In this document: positions 1 through 7,577 of the stretch, in pieces | How the letters are laid out: every line of letters starts with the position of its first letter | Numbering within the stretch: the stretch's first letter is position 1 | Assembly (NCBI RefSeq): GCF_003121405.1 | Contig: NZ_QBUY01000078.1 | Span: 1 to 42,742, forward strand | Reading direction: 5' to 3' | Length of the DNA stretch: 42,742 nucleotides | Origin: Paraburkholderia sp. C35 | Lineage (GTDB): Bacteria; Pseudomonadota; Gammaproteobacteria; Burkholderiales; Burkholderiaceae | Notes under the pieces: generated by a model | Database searches by the model: none | Told to the model about the DNA's origin: nothing | Seen by the model: the letters and a program-made list of their open reading frames with translations, nothing else | Position numbers and translations under genes: made by a program

Positions 1-309
1 CTCGGGGGCTCGGAGATGAGTTGACGAGACAGGATGTGACTCGGTGCTGGGTGTATCGCGGGCGTACTTTGTATTTGGGTCCTTTAGCTACGGCGGGCCA
101 CGGTTCGATCTTTCGGGGCGTGAGTTGTACCAACGTGTCGTAGTCCAGACGGTCTTGCAGCAAGCTGTACTCCGAGTCCCTGCGCCTGCGTCGCCATCAC
201 CGCCAGCCGCTGCAGGCGTCCAGCCGGATCGTATTCACGCTGCCGGCTTAACCCCGCATGCATGCGCCCCGTCTCCCGATGCAGCCGGTCGCGTTCGAAG
301 TCCAGCAAT
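1..309 (-). pseudogene. Rhs core fragment A, truncated and frameshifted
   Basis: Read on the minus strand, 309-158 encodes Rhs YD-repeat core sequence (LLDFERDRLHRETGR, then REYDPAGRLQRLAVMATQAQG) that is nearly identical to the core of the intact rhs at about 4405-4260. Near 158 the similarity shifts frame: RLDYDTLVQLT, matching RLAYDAAGQLT of the intact gene, is read in another frame, and beyond it the sequence diverges while staying open to the window edge. On the other side similarity stops abruptly at 309/310, where SymE-like sequence of the opposite strand begins. I see no start codon with a ribosome site and no complete domain, so this is debris from an older rhs copy. It may continue outside the window. 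Confidence 0.8.
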
Positions 310-473
310 CCTGGCGATATCGCTCGTGGCGATCTCAGGGCTATCGCACCGAGCCGCCGCTCTATTCGTGGCCCCGCCTCGTCGGACGGTGGATCGAGAA
401 CGCCGTGTTCGGAGCAGGCCAGCGCGTCAGGATCAATGGCGGACAGGGGCGGCTGACCATTACCGCCGAGTAA
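310..473 (+). pseudogene. SymE-like toxin, 5'-truncated
   Basis: The 3' part of a SymE-family gene, ending in TAA at 471-473. The visible motif is RTEPPLYSWPRLVGRWIEN, then VFGAGQRVRI and GRLTITAE. This matches the AbrB-like SymE pattern of a GRWLE-type strand, a GF..GQ.V turn and a final GRLTI strand. The first 20 or so residues present in the second copy (1081) are missing. Translation could only begin at an ATG inside inverted Rhs sequence at 258, giving a 71-residue chimera. SymE of E. coli is an SOS-induced toxin controlled by the antisense RNA SymR. Whether this remnant is expressed cannot be told. It converges on the immunity-like gene ending at 510. Confidence 0.65.
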
Positions 474-481
474 AAACACGC

Positions 482-501
482 AGGGCCGCGTCAGCGGCCC
501 T
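482..501. terminator. Hairpin between convergent SymE-like and immunity-like genes
   Basis: A perfect 8-base inverted repeat (AGGGCCGC / GCGGCCCT) with a four-base loop lies between the SymE stop (473) and the immunity stop (510). There is no clean T-run on either side, so intrinsic termination is an inference from position and stem strength. A near-identical hairpin sits at the same place in the second cassette (1287-1306). Confidence 0.5.
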
Positions 502-509
502 TCACTCAA

Positions 510-770
510 TCACTTATCACCCAACTTCACCTTGTCTTGATTGATCGCGATCACATCAACGTGGCGTTCGTATGAGAAGTTCGCTATTGAGTCTTGAAGG
601 TGCATGTGCTCCACCTCGTTGACCTCCATTTCGTAAGCAGCGTTGATTAGGAACACTCCGAGAGCACGGATCACTCCCGGTGTCGCAAGGAGCGACATCT
701 CGTCCAGCTTCACAGATTTATCGCTGCCCTCACGCGTTCCCCAAATATTCAAATCACCCAATTCAGTCAT
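510..770 (-). CDS. Small immunity-like protein (possible Imm32 type)
   Basis: An 86-residue acidic protein starting MTELGDLNIWGTREG. The ATG (770-768) overlaps the TGA (769-767) of the Rhs C-terminal fragment on the same strand in an ATGA arrangement. That is the usual translational coupling of a polymorphic toxin with its immunity gene. The length, the position directly after an Rhs tip and the lower GC content suggest an immunity protein. The N-terminal pattern (strand, G..EG, L, then a helix and an H.HL motif) recalls the Imm32 group, but this is a recollection and not a verified match. No signal peptide or membrane segment is visible. Its toxin partner looks degraded, so it may survive as an orphan immunity gene protecting against siblings that still carry the toxin. 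Confidence 0.6.
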   Translation of the reverse strand: MTELGDLNIWGTREGSDKSVKLDEMSLLATPGVIRALGVFLINAAYEMEVNEVEHMHLQDSIANFSYERHVDVIAINQDKVKLGDK

Positions 771-1066
771 AGATTGAACCCCTTGTCGCGTAAATAGTCC
801 TTCTCTGTCCGCGTAAGTCCTGCAGTGTCGCCTCGTGATCCATGACTTTGAGAGCCGTCCTTATTCACAACAACCTCTTGTTTTCTGGACTTACATTGAC
901 AATGCGCGTGCACTTGCTGGTTCGTATTTTCAACTTGCGGCGGGTCAATCCAGCCGGTCGGGTTAGGCGTCCATTCGAAAACGTTAATGCCACCAACAAA
1001 ACCAATCGGATCCTTACTGATGATCCGCCCAGCATTGGGATCGTATTATCTGTGCCGGTTGTAGCG
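767..1066 (-). pseudogene. Rhs C-terminal end fragment B with toxin tip remnant
   Basis: Minus-strand reading gives YDPNAGRIISKDPIGFVGG, INVFEWTPNPTGWIDPP, the hallmark end of an Rhs core, followed by a tip of roughly 57 residues ending in YLRDKGFNL and TGA. An in-frame TAA replaces a Tyr codon in the conserved NRYRYYDP motif, which here reads NRHR, stop, YDP. The usual DPLGL cleavage motif is reduced to DPP. Similarity with the intact gene (about 2980-3090) ends near 1066. The tip is shorter than most Rhs toxin domains and has no recognisable catalytic motif, so part of it is probably lost. It was the cognate partner of the immunity-like gene at 770-510. Confidence 0.75.
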
Positions 1067-1080
1067 TACCTTCTTACGTC

Positions 1081-1554
1081 ATGGAACGCTTCGTGACCAT
1101 TCCGCAGACGCGACGCTTCCCGCGCAACTGGAACCGTCAGTTCAACATGCGAACCGAGCCGCCGCTTTATCAGTGTATGGAGCCCGCCGTACAGTGGATC
1201 GAAATCACCGGGTTCGAAACAGGCCTGCGCGTGAAGAGCGTCGTTGAACACGAGCGACTCACCATTGCCACCGATTGGCCAAACGAAGGGTCGCGCCAGC
1301 GGCCCTTCACTTACTCACTTAGAGCGTTACCAAGTTCCCGTATAAATCAAGCTGACGATTTTCCGCAACATAAACGTAAACGTCACGACCAGTTACATAG
1401 CAGTCACCAAATCTCCGAACATCTTCAATTGACTTCGGATCCCCGACCTCTCCATACACACCGTCAACATCCAAGCACCATAAGTCATCGAATTTCACCA
1501 GATGCACGCCCGCCCGAATCGAGTTTGGCTGATTCCCTTTCCACTGGGCATTGA
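1081..1554 (+). CDS. SymE-like toxin, read-through form
   Basis: The first 65 or so residues are a SymE-family domain: RRFPRNWNRQFNMRTEPP, then AVQWIEITGFETGLRVKSVV and ERLTIATDW. It aligns with the truncated copy at 310-473 over the RTEPPLY block and the whole C-terminal half. In that copy a TAA follows the last strand. Here the stop is absent and the frame runs about 90 residues further, through the hairpin and antisense to most of the neighbouring immunity-like gene. That extension is arginine- and histidine-rich shadow sequence and unlikely to be a folded domain. No strong ribosome site precedes the ATG, and Rhs-derived sequence ends just upstream near 1066, so the natural start may also be lost. 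Known relatives are toxins restrained by antisense RNA; activity here is uncertain. Confidence 0.55.
   Translation: MERFVTIPQTRRFPRNWNRQFNMRTEPPLYQCMEPAVQWIEITGFETGLRVKSVVEHERLTIATDWPNEGSRQRPFTYSLRALPSSRINQADDFPQHKRKRHDQLHSSHQISEHLQLTSDPRPLHTHRQHPSTISHRISPDARPPESSLADSLSTGH
1287..1306. terminator. Hairpin, second SymE/immunity cassette
   Basis: Inverted repeat AGGGTCGC / GCGGCCCT, 8-base arms with one T-G wobble and a four-base loop. It is homologous to the hairpin at 482-501. It lies 12 bases from the TAA (1321-1319) of the minus-strand gene, so it could end that transcript and block convergent transcription. Confidence 0.45.
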
Positions 1555-1747
1555 ATTCCGCAACATCTTTCACGATGATCTTAACGGTATCCCATCTATC
1601 CCCCCGAACCGAATGATTTTTCGCATAAAAGATAGCTTGAGCTGCTACAGACTTTCCTACTGGATAGAAGAAACGAAACGACACAAAAAGACCATCATCA
1701 AAATTGTGATAGTCGCTTAGCAATTGTTTCAATTCTCCTTCAGACAT
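1319..1747 (-). CDS. Immunity-like hypothetical protein
   Basis: I do not recognise the family. With the start at 1747 (MSEGELKQLL) the protein has 142 residues, is acidic and rich in aromatic residues, and has no signal peptide or membrane span. It looks like a mixed alpha/beta cytoplasmic protein. An AAGG element sits five bases before this ATG. A longer frame starts at 1807, but its first 20 codons overlap the Rhs fragment, so I prefer 1747. The gene follows the stop of an Rhs-derived frame (1758-1756) by eight bases and is markedly less GC-rich than the Rhs core. Position, size and composition suggest an immunity gene captured with an Rhs tip. The SymE-like frame on the opposite strand overlaps most of it. 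Confidence 0.6.
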   Translation of the reverse strand: MSEGELKQLLSDYHNFDDGLFVSFRFFYPVGKSVAAQAIFYAKNHSVRGDRWDTVKIIVKDVAEFNAQWKGNQPNSIRAGVHLVKFDDLWCLDVDGVYGEVGDPKSIEDVRRFGDCYVTGRDVYVYVAENRQLDLYGNLVTL

Positions 1748-1755
1748 CTCCGCCT

Positions 1756-2046
1756 TTACTGTCCAATAGGTGTTGCTGGTTTCATACCCGGAGGAATCGC
1801 CTTCCATTCAGCATCCTCCGCGGCTTCGCGCGCGAAGCGTGCCGACTTCTCCTGCTCCGTCTCCAGATCCTGCGGATATGCAGGAATCTTCGACGCATCG
1901 CCGGGAGTGCCCGCCGGATCGAATGCAAAGGTCTCCGTCAGGTCCGCGCCCGCCGCCGTGAGCGACCGTCCCACCGGGTCATAGCTGTAACCCGTCGCGC
2001 CTCGCGTGTGATCATCGATACGCGTGAGTTGCCCCGCCGTGTCGTA
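1756..2046 (-). pseudogene. Rhs core fragment C fused to a foreign tail
   Basis: Minus-strand reading from about 2046 gives AGQLTRIDDHTRGATGYSYD and the stretch through FDPAGTPGDASKIPAYPQDLE to REAAEDAEW, nearly identical to the intact rhs at about 4240-4005. Straight after EDAEW, where the intact gene continues TRAHGGQKPLSRYD, this copy reads KAIPPGMKPATPIGQ and stops. The tail is probably the C-terminal remnant of a former toxin tip joined by deletion. Upstream of 2046 similarity ends without a start codon. Its stop precedes the immunity-like gene at 1747. Confidence 0.75.
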
Positions 2047-2180
2047 AAGCAGCGGCCGAAACCGGGCAACGGCTCAAGATTTGCGTTGAAATCCGGCGGC
2101 TCGCAATTGCCGGCAAATTGACAAGCGAAGCGCCGCGTTTCGCTGCCGCATTGTCGTTACGATTCCAACAATATCGTCAA
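2047..2180. other. Short non-coding stretch, no gene seen
   Basis: Nothing recognisable is encoded here. A hairpin with arms AGCGAAGCG and CGTTTCGCT (about 2124-2144, one mismatch) could serve as a terminator for the immunity-like gene ending at 2181. The sequence is neither Rhs nor SymE-like. Confidence 0.4.
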
Positions 2181-2585
2181 CTACGTAATAGCCAACCCAT
2201 CATTTGTCTCAATGGATACAGATTCAGCCACGATCCTTACTTGAACCTCCTCAGAGCAGCCATTTTCATCGGCTGAATCTATGCCTAATTTAAATATCCA
2301 AAATCCCTCTTGATCATCTACTTCTACCGATACCGAATTTATAAGATCGTTCGGCAACAACCCTTCGGGCTTCATCGAAAAGTACTTCACCTTGGCGAAG
2401 ACGAGAAATCCATTCTCAATATCTTCATCTTTATAAAAGTCCCAATTTCCAGATTCCGATCGAATTCTGGATATAAGATCAATTTGAATTTTTATTTTCG
2501 AATCCCATGTATTTATGCAGACCGCCTTACATGCACGATCACCAAAGTACACGGTTTTCAAGAAATCTGATGGATTGTTTTTCAT
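2181..2585 (-). CDS. Immunity protein paired with the intact Rhs
   Basis: A 134-residue acidic protein starting MKNNPSDFLKTVYFGDRACK. Its ATG (2585-2583) overlaps the rhs TGA (2584-2582) in an ATGA arrangement, so it is translationally coupled to the toxin. A longer frame to 2747 exists, but that part lies inside the rhs tip and has a cysteine-rich shadow composition. The pattern YFGDRACK, ISRIRSESG.WDFY and DEDIENG recalls the DUF6258 group, which I remember as a neighbour of Rhs-type toxins; this is unverified. No signal or membrane segment is seen, so the protein should act in the cytoplasm by binding the tip. It is distinctly more AT-rich than the Rhs core, as expected of an exchangeable tip/immunity unit. 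Confidence 0.75.
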   Translation of the reverse strand: MKNNPSDFLKTVYFGDRACKAVCINTWDSKIKIQIDLISRIRSESGNWDFYKDEDIENGFLVFAKVKYFSMKPEGLLPNDLINSVSVEVDDQEGFWIFKLGIDSADENGCSEEVQVRIVAESVSIETNDGLAIT

Positions 2586-5500
2586 TTCAAAGGAATATGA
2601 GCAGCAGCGCTGTTTGACGGCACAACATTGCCATCGATGTCCAAAGATGCTCCTTGCCCCTTCATGTTGGGTCCAGTTCCAAGGGCATGAGCATGACCGT
2701 GCGGGCATGGATTGTTCGCATGCCCTTTGGGATTCAAGCGGTAACAATTTGATCCATTCGAGTATAACGTGTGAGTATCAACTCCATTGCTTCTCGACAC
2801 GGTACTACCGCCGACTGGCTCGATTACCGCGTTCCCATTCCTATCAATAATTACTCGGCCAATTGGAGCTTGCGTAATCGGATCGATCGGATTCGTATTG
2901 GGCGTAGGAATCGACGCACTCGATCGCACGGGCGCAGGCAATCCACGCACAAAACTGCCAGCCAATCCCAGCGGATCGATCCACTGCACCGGACTAGGCG
3001 CATATTGATATACATTGATCCCGCCTTTGAGCCCAATCGGATCCTTCGATATGAACCGCCCAGCGTTGGGATCATAGTACCGATACCGGTTGTAAAACAG
3101 CCCCAACTCTTCATCATCATACTGCCCCTGCGCCCGGATCCGGTTCCCTGCCCCAGCCGCTTCCCCACTCGCCAGCTTCGCACCACGCAGCGCCCCCCCC
3201 GCCCGATACCGGCCCAGCCAAACCACCTTACCCGACGTATCCACCAGCTCCTGCGGCGTGCCCAGATGATCGTTCTGGTAAAAGTACGTCGCATGTCGTG
3301 TACGCGCCGGGTATTCCACAAAGCGCCCGTTCGTCCCCGTGGCCACATACGCCGCCTGCTCCAGCGTCTCGTCCAGCCGAGCCAGCGGCACAAACGAACC
3401 CGGCTCATGCAGATACACCGAGGCTGCCTGCCACACGTGACGCTGCGCATCCAGCGTGTGCTGGCGCTGCGCCACGGGCAGCGCATGCGCATCGGCGGGA
3501 TCATCACGCACCAGTTGCAGCCCGCGGTATGAAGTGCGCCAGTCCTGGCCGCGCCTCGGTGGCGCTGCATGGAAGCGCTCCTCGAGTAGCAGCACGTCGC
3601 CATCCCACGTAAACACAGTCAGGTCGGTGCCACCTTGAGCGTGCTGCACCGCCTTCGACGTGCGCCGACCGAATGCGTCGTAGCGCAGCCGCACCGTCAG
3701 CTCCGGCTGCACCCGATCTCGTGCGGCCAGATCCTCACCAGGCGCCCTCGCATACCGCATCGCCTGTCGCAAACGCCCGGCCGCATCCCACTCATACACC
3801 CACGTGCGCCCACCCGGCTCCGTACGGCGGATCAGGTTGCCTAGCGCATCGTACGCATACGTCACCCCGAGATACTCGCGCATCACGTTGCCCAGCCACT
3901 TCGGCAACGACCGGCGCCACGCGTCGATCTTCGCAAGGTCCTGCACCCCACGCGCGTCGTATCGCGACAGCGGCTTCTGCCCGCCATGCGCGCGCGTCCA
4001 TTCAGCATCCTCCGCGGCTTCGCGCGCAAAGCGTGCCGACTTCTCCTGCTCCGACTCCAGATCCTGCGGATATGCAGGAATCTTCGACGCATCGACAGGA
4101 TTGCCCGCCGGATCGAATACGAAGGTCTCCGTCAGGTCCGCGCCTGTCGCCATGAGCAGCCGTCCAACCGGGTCATAGCTGTAACCCGTCGCGCCTCGCG
4201 TGTGGTCCTCGATACGCGTGAGTTGCCCTGCTGCGTCGTATGCCAGCCGACGTGAAGCAAGCTGCCGCCCCGCACCCTGCGCCTGCGTCGCCATCACCGA
4301 CAGCCGCCGCAGGCGTCCGGCCGGATCGTATTCGCGCTGCTGGCTGAACGCCGCATGCGTGCGCCCCGTCTCCCGATGCAGCCGGTCGCGTTCGAAGTCC
4401 AGCAAAGGCTGCCCGTCCAGCAGCACCCCGTGCACGTGGCCCGACCCGTAACGCAGCCACCCGATCGTGCGTGTATTGGGCAACACCGTGCGCATCCGGT
4501 TACCCAGTGAATCGTACTCATGCCGCGTCACCGACGCATACGTCTCGCCGAAACCGATATCGACGTGCTGCTCCTCGGCCACCAGGTTGCCTGCGTCGTC
4601 GTAATGCAGGCGCACCGTGCTGTCTTCCGTCTGCGCCGTACTCAGCCGCCCGCGCAGGTCGTAATAAAATCGTTCGCTTACCTTGCTGTCCGGCCCGCGC
4701 ATGTCGCGTTGCGTGAGCCGGCCCAGCGCGTCGCGCGTGTACTGCGTCCACGTATCGCCCTGACGCGACTGCGCGAGCTGACCTGCGGCGTCGTACGCAT
4801 ACTCGGTGACGCTATCGTCGAAACCCGTCTCGCTCACCAGCCTGCCCATCGCGTCGTAGGCGAAGCGCATCGTTTCGTCGTTTTCGTTGCGCAACTGCGT
4901 CAGGCGCCATTGACGGTCATAGTCATAAGCCAGCGTGCGCCCGGCTGCATCGGTGCGTGCATAGGGCTGCCGCTGGCCCAGGTAACGATAGTGCGTGATA
5001 CGTCCTGCGCCGTCCGTGTATGTCGTCAGGTTGCCTTCGGCGTCGTACGTGCGGTGCTCGCTTGTGCCATCCGGGTGCGTTACCTGAAGCAACTGGCCGC
5101 GCGCGTCGTGGCGCCAACCTGTGACCTGGCCCAGCGCATCCCGTCGCAAGAGCGGATAGCCGCGTTCATCGTACTGATAGTGCGTCTCGTAGCCCGAACA
5201 GTCGCGTGCCGAGATCAGCCGCCCTCTACCGTCATAGGCGAATTCGCGCGTGCCGCCTTTCGGGTCCGTCAGCGCAATCAGGCGGCCCGCATCGCTCCAT
5301 ACGTAACGCGTCATGCCCGCACCGTCCGTCACTGCGCCGGGACGGCCCAAGCCGGCATACGAGATCTGCGTGACGTCGCCTGCGGCGTTCGTGATCAGCA
5401 CCGGTAGACCCACCGCGTCATACTGCGTGTGCGTCGTGTTACCCAGCGCATCGCTTGCCGCGGTCAGACGGCCCGCGCCATCGTAGGTAAAACGCTGGCT

Positions 5501-7537
5501 GTGGCCCGCGCCGTCCTGCATCAGCACAAGCCGCCCACACGCGTCGCGATGGTACGTCTCACGCGTGCCATCGGGATGTTCCACCCGCACGATCTGGTTG
5601 TAATAGTCGTAGCGATGGATCGTCGCGTGGCCGTCTCCGTCTGTCACCTTCGTGTACCAGTGCTCGCGGTGGTACTCGAAAAACAGTTCTGCATAACGCA
5701 CATCCGGATCGCGGTCATGACAGCGCCATTCGTGCACGCACTTTGCATCGGCGGGTGCAGGTGCGCCATCGCGTCGGCCCGGCCACGTCCACTCGAGGCA
5801 GGTCGCGAAACCATTGAAATCTGTGTAGCGGGTCAGCAGATGTTGCTCGTAGGCATAATGCCGACGATTGCCGAGCACGTCCGTATGCGCAACCAGATCT
5901 CCTTCGCGGCCGTATTCATAGCGTGCGAGCACCTCCAGCGTGTCGCCCGCGACATCCAGTCGCCGGACCGCGGTCAGGCGAGCATCCGTGTAATCGAATG
6001 CAAGGGACAGGCCGTGTCCGTCGGTGATACCCGTCAGTTCGCCCGCCATGCTGTAGGCAAGCGTCAGGCCCAATCCATCGCGCCCGAGGCGAGACGTAAG
6101 CAGATAACGCGGGCCGCTGCGCGTGGTATGGAGCACGAACTCTTCGCACGCACCATCCAGATGCCGCAACTGCACGCGCCGGGCGTCGGGACGGCTCAGT
6201 GTCAGCTGCTCACGCGGCACCTCGCACGCATCGCCCACCGCCACGCCTGGTAGGGGGACTGCACGACTATCGACGTCGACAAAGGTCAGCACGCCTTCCG
6301 CTTCCGTCAACGACACGTGGTACGGGCTGCTCCAGCGGGCGCCGAGCGTGCTGCCGTCATAAGCTGCGAGGCTCGAACGATACAGCCGCGTCCACACAAT
6401 GGGCACGATGCCGTCGAGCGCGAAGTCGGTCTGCTCGAGGTTCTCGTCGCCCATTACGTAGTTGATCGCACCGCCGCCTTTAACGGGCGGGCAACCACAG
6501 CCGTTCTTCGCCGGTGTCCCGCTCGGTGCAGCGCCCTGTTGCGTACGCTGCGCGTGCTCGCCGGGTTTCGTATCCGGTTGCGTGCGCGGACCAGTTGAAA
6601 CCTGCGCTTCATGTGATGGCACCGATTCGTGACTTGCACCATGCGTGGCCGGTGGATGTGCACCCGCCTCATGAGGTCGCGACGGCGCGGCAAGATGCTT
6701 CTGCCGTGCACGGATTTCAGTGGCGATCTGCGCAGCCATCATGGCAATGGCGCCGCCTTCTCCGATGGCTCGCGCTATCGCCGTAGGTGCAGTGCGATCG
6801 AATTCCTGCAGCCACGCGAGCAGCTTCGACTGCAGGCCCGTATGCCTGAGCAACTGATCGAGCGCCACCAACGCGATGTGCTCCTCCGACGGCAACCACG
6901 AGAAAAACCCATCCTGTTTCTTCACCACGCTCATCTGGCTTTCTGCCGAAACGGGATTGGCGATGAACCCCGCGAGCGCATGGCTGATACGGCGCAGGCC
7001 ATCGACGATGTCGTTGCTCCATTGCTTCAGATGCTCGTCCAGCGTAGCCATGAACTCCTTTGCGTCGCCACCTGCCGTTGCCCACAGCAGGTCAACCGCC
7101 ACGCCCAACCCACCAGAAGCAAACGCCAGCAACACATCCTTGACGACAGCGCGCGCCGGGCGGCTCGCGTTACCGGCGCCCGGTATCACGCCGATCGCGT
7201 CGATCGCAAGCACACCCCAGTGCAACACGCTGCTCGCATATTTCTCGCCGGTGTTCGGATCAGGCTCGTTGCGGAATAGCCTGTACAGGTCAATGCCTAC
7301 ATCTGCCAGCGACAGCGCGTTGCCCACCAGCGGCACCATGTACATGCACTGGATAAAAATCTCTTGCGCGTGATCACGTACCGACGTAACTGCAACCTGC
7401 CGAAGTTCGGGCTGCGCGCTTTCCGCTTTTGCAGGAACAGGGCTTAGCAGCAGGCGGCGCTGTTCCGCGTTGGTTCGGATTTCAAACGGAACTGAGGATC
7501 CCGAATTGATTGATCCAGTTGAGACCTGTGATGCCAT
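2582..7537 (-). CDS. Rhs-family T6SS effector with C-terminal toxin tip
   Basis: A 1651-residue Rhs protein. The N-terminal 200 residues contain hydrophobic helices (around MVPLVGNALSLADVGIDL, and again after SSVLHWG), followed by a Pro/His/Thr-rich linker. The core begins near GCGCPPVKGGGAINYVMGDE at about residue 345. Then come dozens of YD repeats (GRL....YD...) that form the beta-cocoon, closing with NAGRFISKDPIGLKGGINVY and WIDPLGL, the expected autocleavage region. The last 124 or so residues are the variable toxin tip (about 2956-2582). It has the motif GSNCYRLNPKGH, then PHGHAHALGTG, MKGQGASLD and GNVVPSN, which resembles polymorphic toxin type 24 as I remember it (unverified). The histidine cluster suggests a nuclease, by inference. 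I chose the ATG at 7537 (MASQVSTG), 40 bases after vgrG, because the longer frame to 7663 overlaps vgrG. No strong ribosome site is seen. Confidence 0.9.
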   Translation of the reverse strand: MASQVSTGSINSGSSVPFEIRTNAEQRRLLLSPVPAKAESAQPELRQVAVTSVRDHAQEIFIQCMYMVPLVGNALSLADVGIDLYRLFRNEPDPNTGEKYASSVLHWGVLAIDAIGVIPGAGNASRPARAVVKDVLLAFASGGLGVAVDLLWATAGGDAKEFMATLDEHLKQWSNDIVDGLRRISHALAGFIANPVSAESQMSVVKKQDGFFSWLPSEEHIALVALDQLLRHTGLQSKLLAWLQEFDRTAPTAIARAIGEGGAIAMMAAQIATEIRARQKHLAAPSRPHEAGAHPPATHGASHESVPSHEAQVSTGPRTQPDTKPGEHAQRTQQGAAPSGTPAKNGCGCPPVKGGGAINYVMGDENLEQTDFALDGIVPIVWTRLYRSSLAAYDGSTLGARWSSPYHVSLTEAEGVLTFVDVDSRAVPLPGVAVGDACEVPREQLTLSRPDARRVQLRHLDGACEEFVLHTTRSGPRYLLTSRLGRDGLGLTLAYSMAGELTGITDGHGLSLAFDYTDARLTAVRRLDVAGDTLEVLARYEYGREGDLVAHTDVLGNRRHYAYEQHLLTRYTDFNGFATCLEWTWPGRRDGAPAPADAKCVHEWRCHDRDPDVRYAELFFEYHREHWYTKVTDGDGHATIHRYDYYNQIVRVEHPDGTRETYHRDACGRLVLMQDGAGHSQRFTYDGAGRLTAASDALGNTTHTQYDAVGLPVLITNAAGDVTQISYAGLGRPGAVTDGAGMTRYVWSDAGRLIALTDPKGGTREFAYDGRGRLISARDCSGYETHYQYDERGYPLLRRDALGQVTGWRHDARGQLLQVTHPDGTSEHRTYDAEGNLTTYTDGAGRITHYRYLGQRQPYARTDAAGRTLAYDYDRQWRLTQLRNENDETMRFAYDAMGRLVSETGFDDSVTEYAYDAAGQLAQSRQGDTWTQYTRDALGRLTQRDMRGPDSKVSERFYYDLRGRLSTAQTEDSTVRLHYDDAGNLVAEEQHVDIGFGETYASVTRHEYDSLGNRMRTVLPNTRTIGWLRYGSGHVHGVLLDGQPLLDFERDRLHRETGRTHAAFSQQREYDPAGRLRRLSVMATQAQGAGRQLASRRLAYDAAGQLTRIEDHTRGATGYSYDPVGRLLMATGADLTETFVFDPAGNPVDASKIPAYPQDLESEQEKSARFAREAAEDAEWTRAHGGQKPLSRYDARGVQDLAKIDAWRRSLPKWLGNVMREYLGVTYAYDALGNLIRRTEPGGRTWVYEWDAAGRLRQAMRYARAPGEDLAARDRVQPELTVRLRYDAFGRRTSKAVQHAQGGTDLTVFTWDGDVLLLEERFHAAPPRRGQDWRTSYRGLQLVRDDPADAHALPVAQRQHTLDAQRHVWQAASVYLHEPGSFVPLARLDETLEQAAYVATGTNGRFVEYPARTRHATYFYQNDHLGTPQELVDTSGKVVWLGRYRAGGALRGAKLASGEAAGAGNRIRAQGQYDDEELGLFYNRYRYYDPNAGRFISKDPIGLKGGINVYQYAPSPVQWIDPLGLAGSFVRGLPAPVRSSASIPTPNTNPIDPITQAPIGRVIIDRNGNAVIEPVGGSTVSRSNGVDTHTLYSNGSNCYRLNPKGHANNPCPHGHAHALGTGPNMKGQGASLDIDGNVVPSNSAAAHIPLK

Positions 7538-7577
7538 ATGAGGTAAATGACTGTATTTTTCTTGACGGATTAGATGG

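Noticed and set aside
2047..2180. Insertion-sequence end or third SymE copy between fragment C and the immunity gene
   Set aside because: No transposase sequence, terminal repeats or SymE motif could be found in either strand.
4520..5407. Long plus-strand frames inside the rhs gene
   Set aside because: They mirror the YD repeats of the minus-strand rhs and repeat with the same period.
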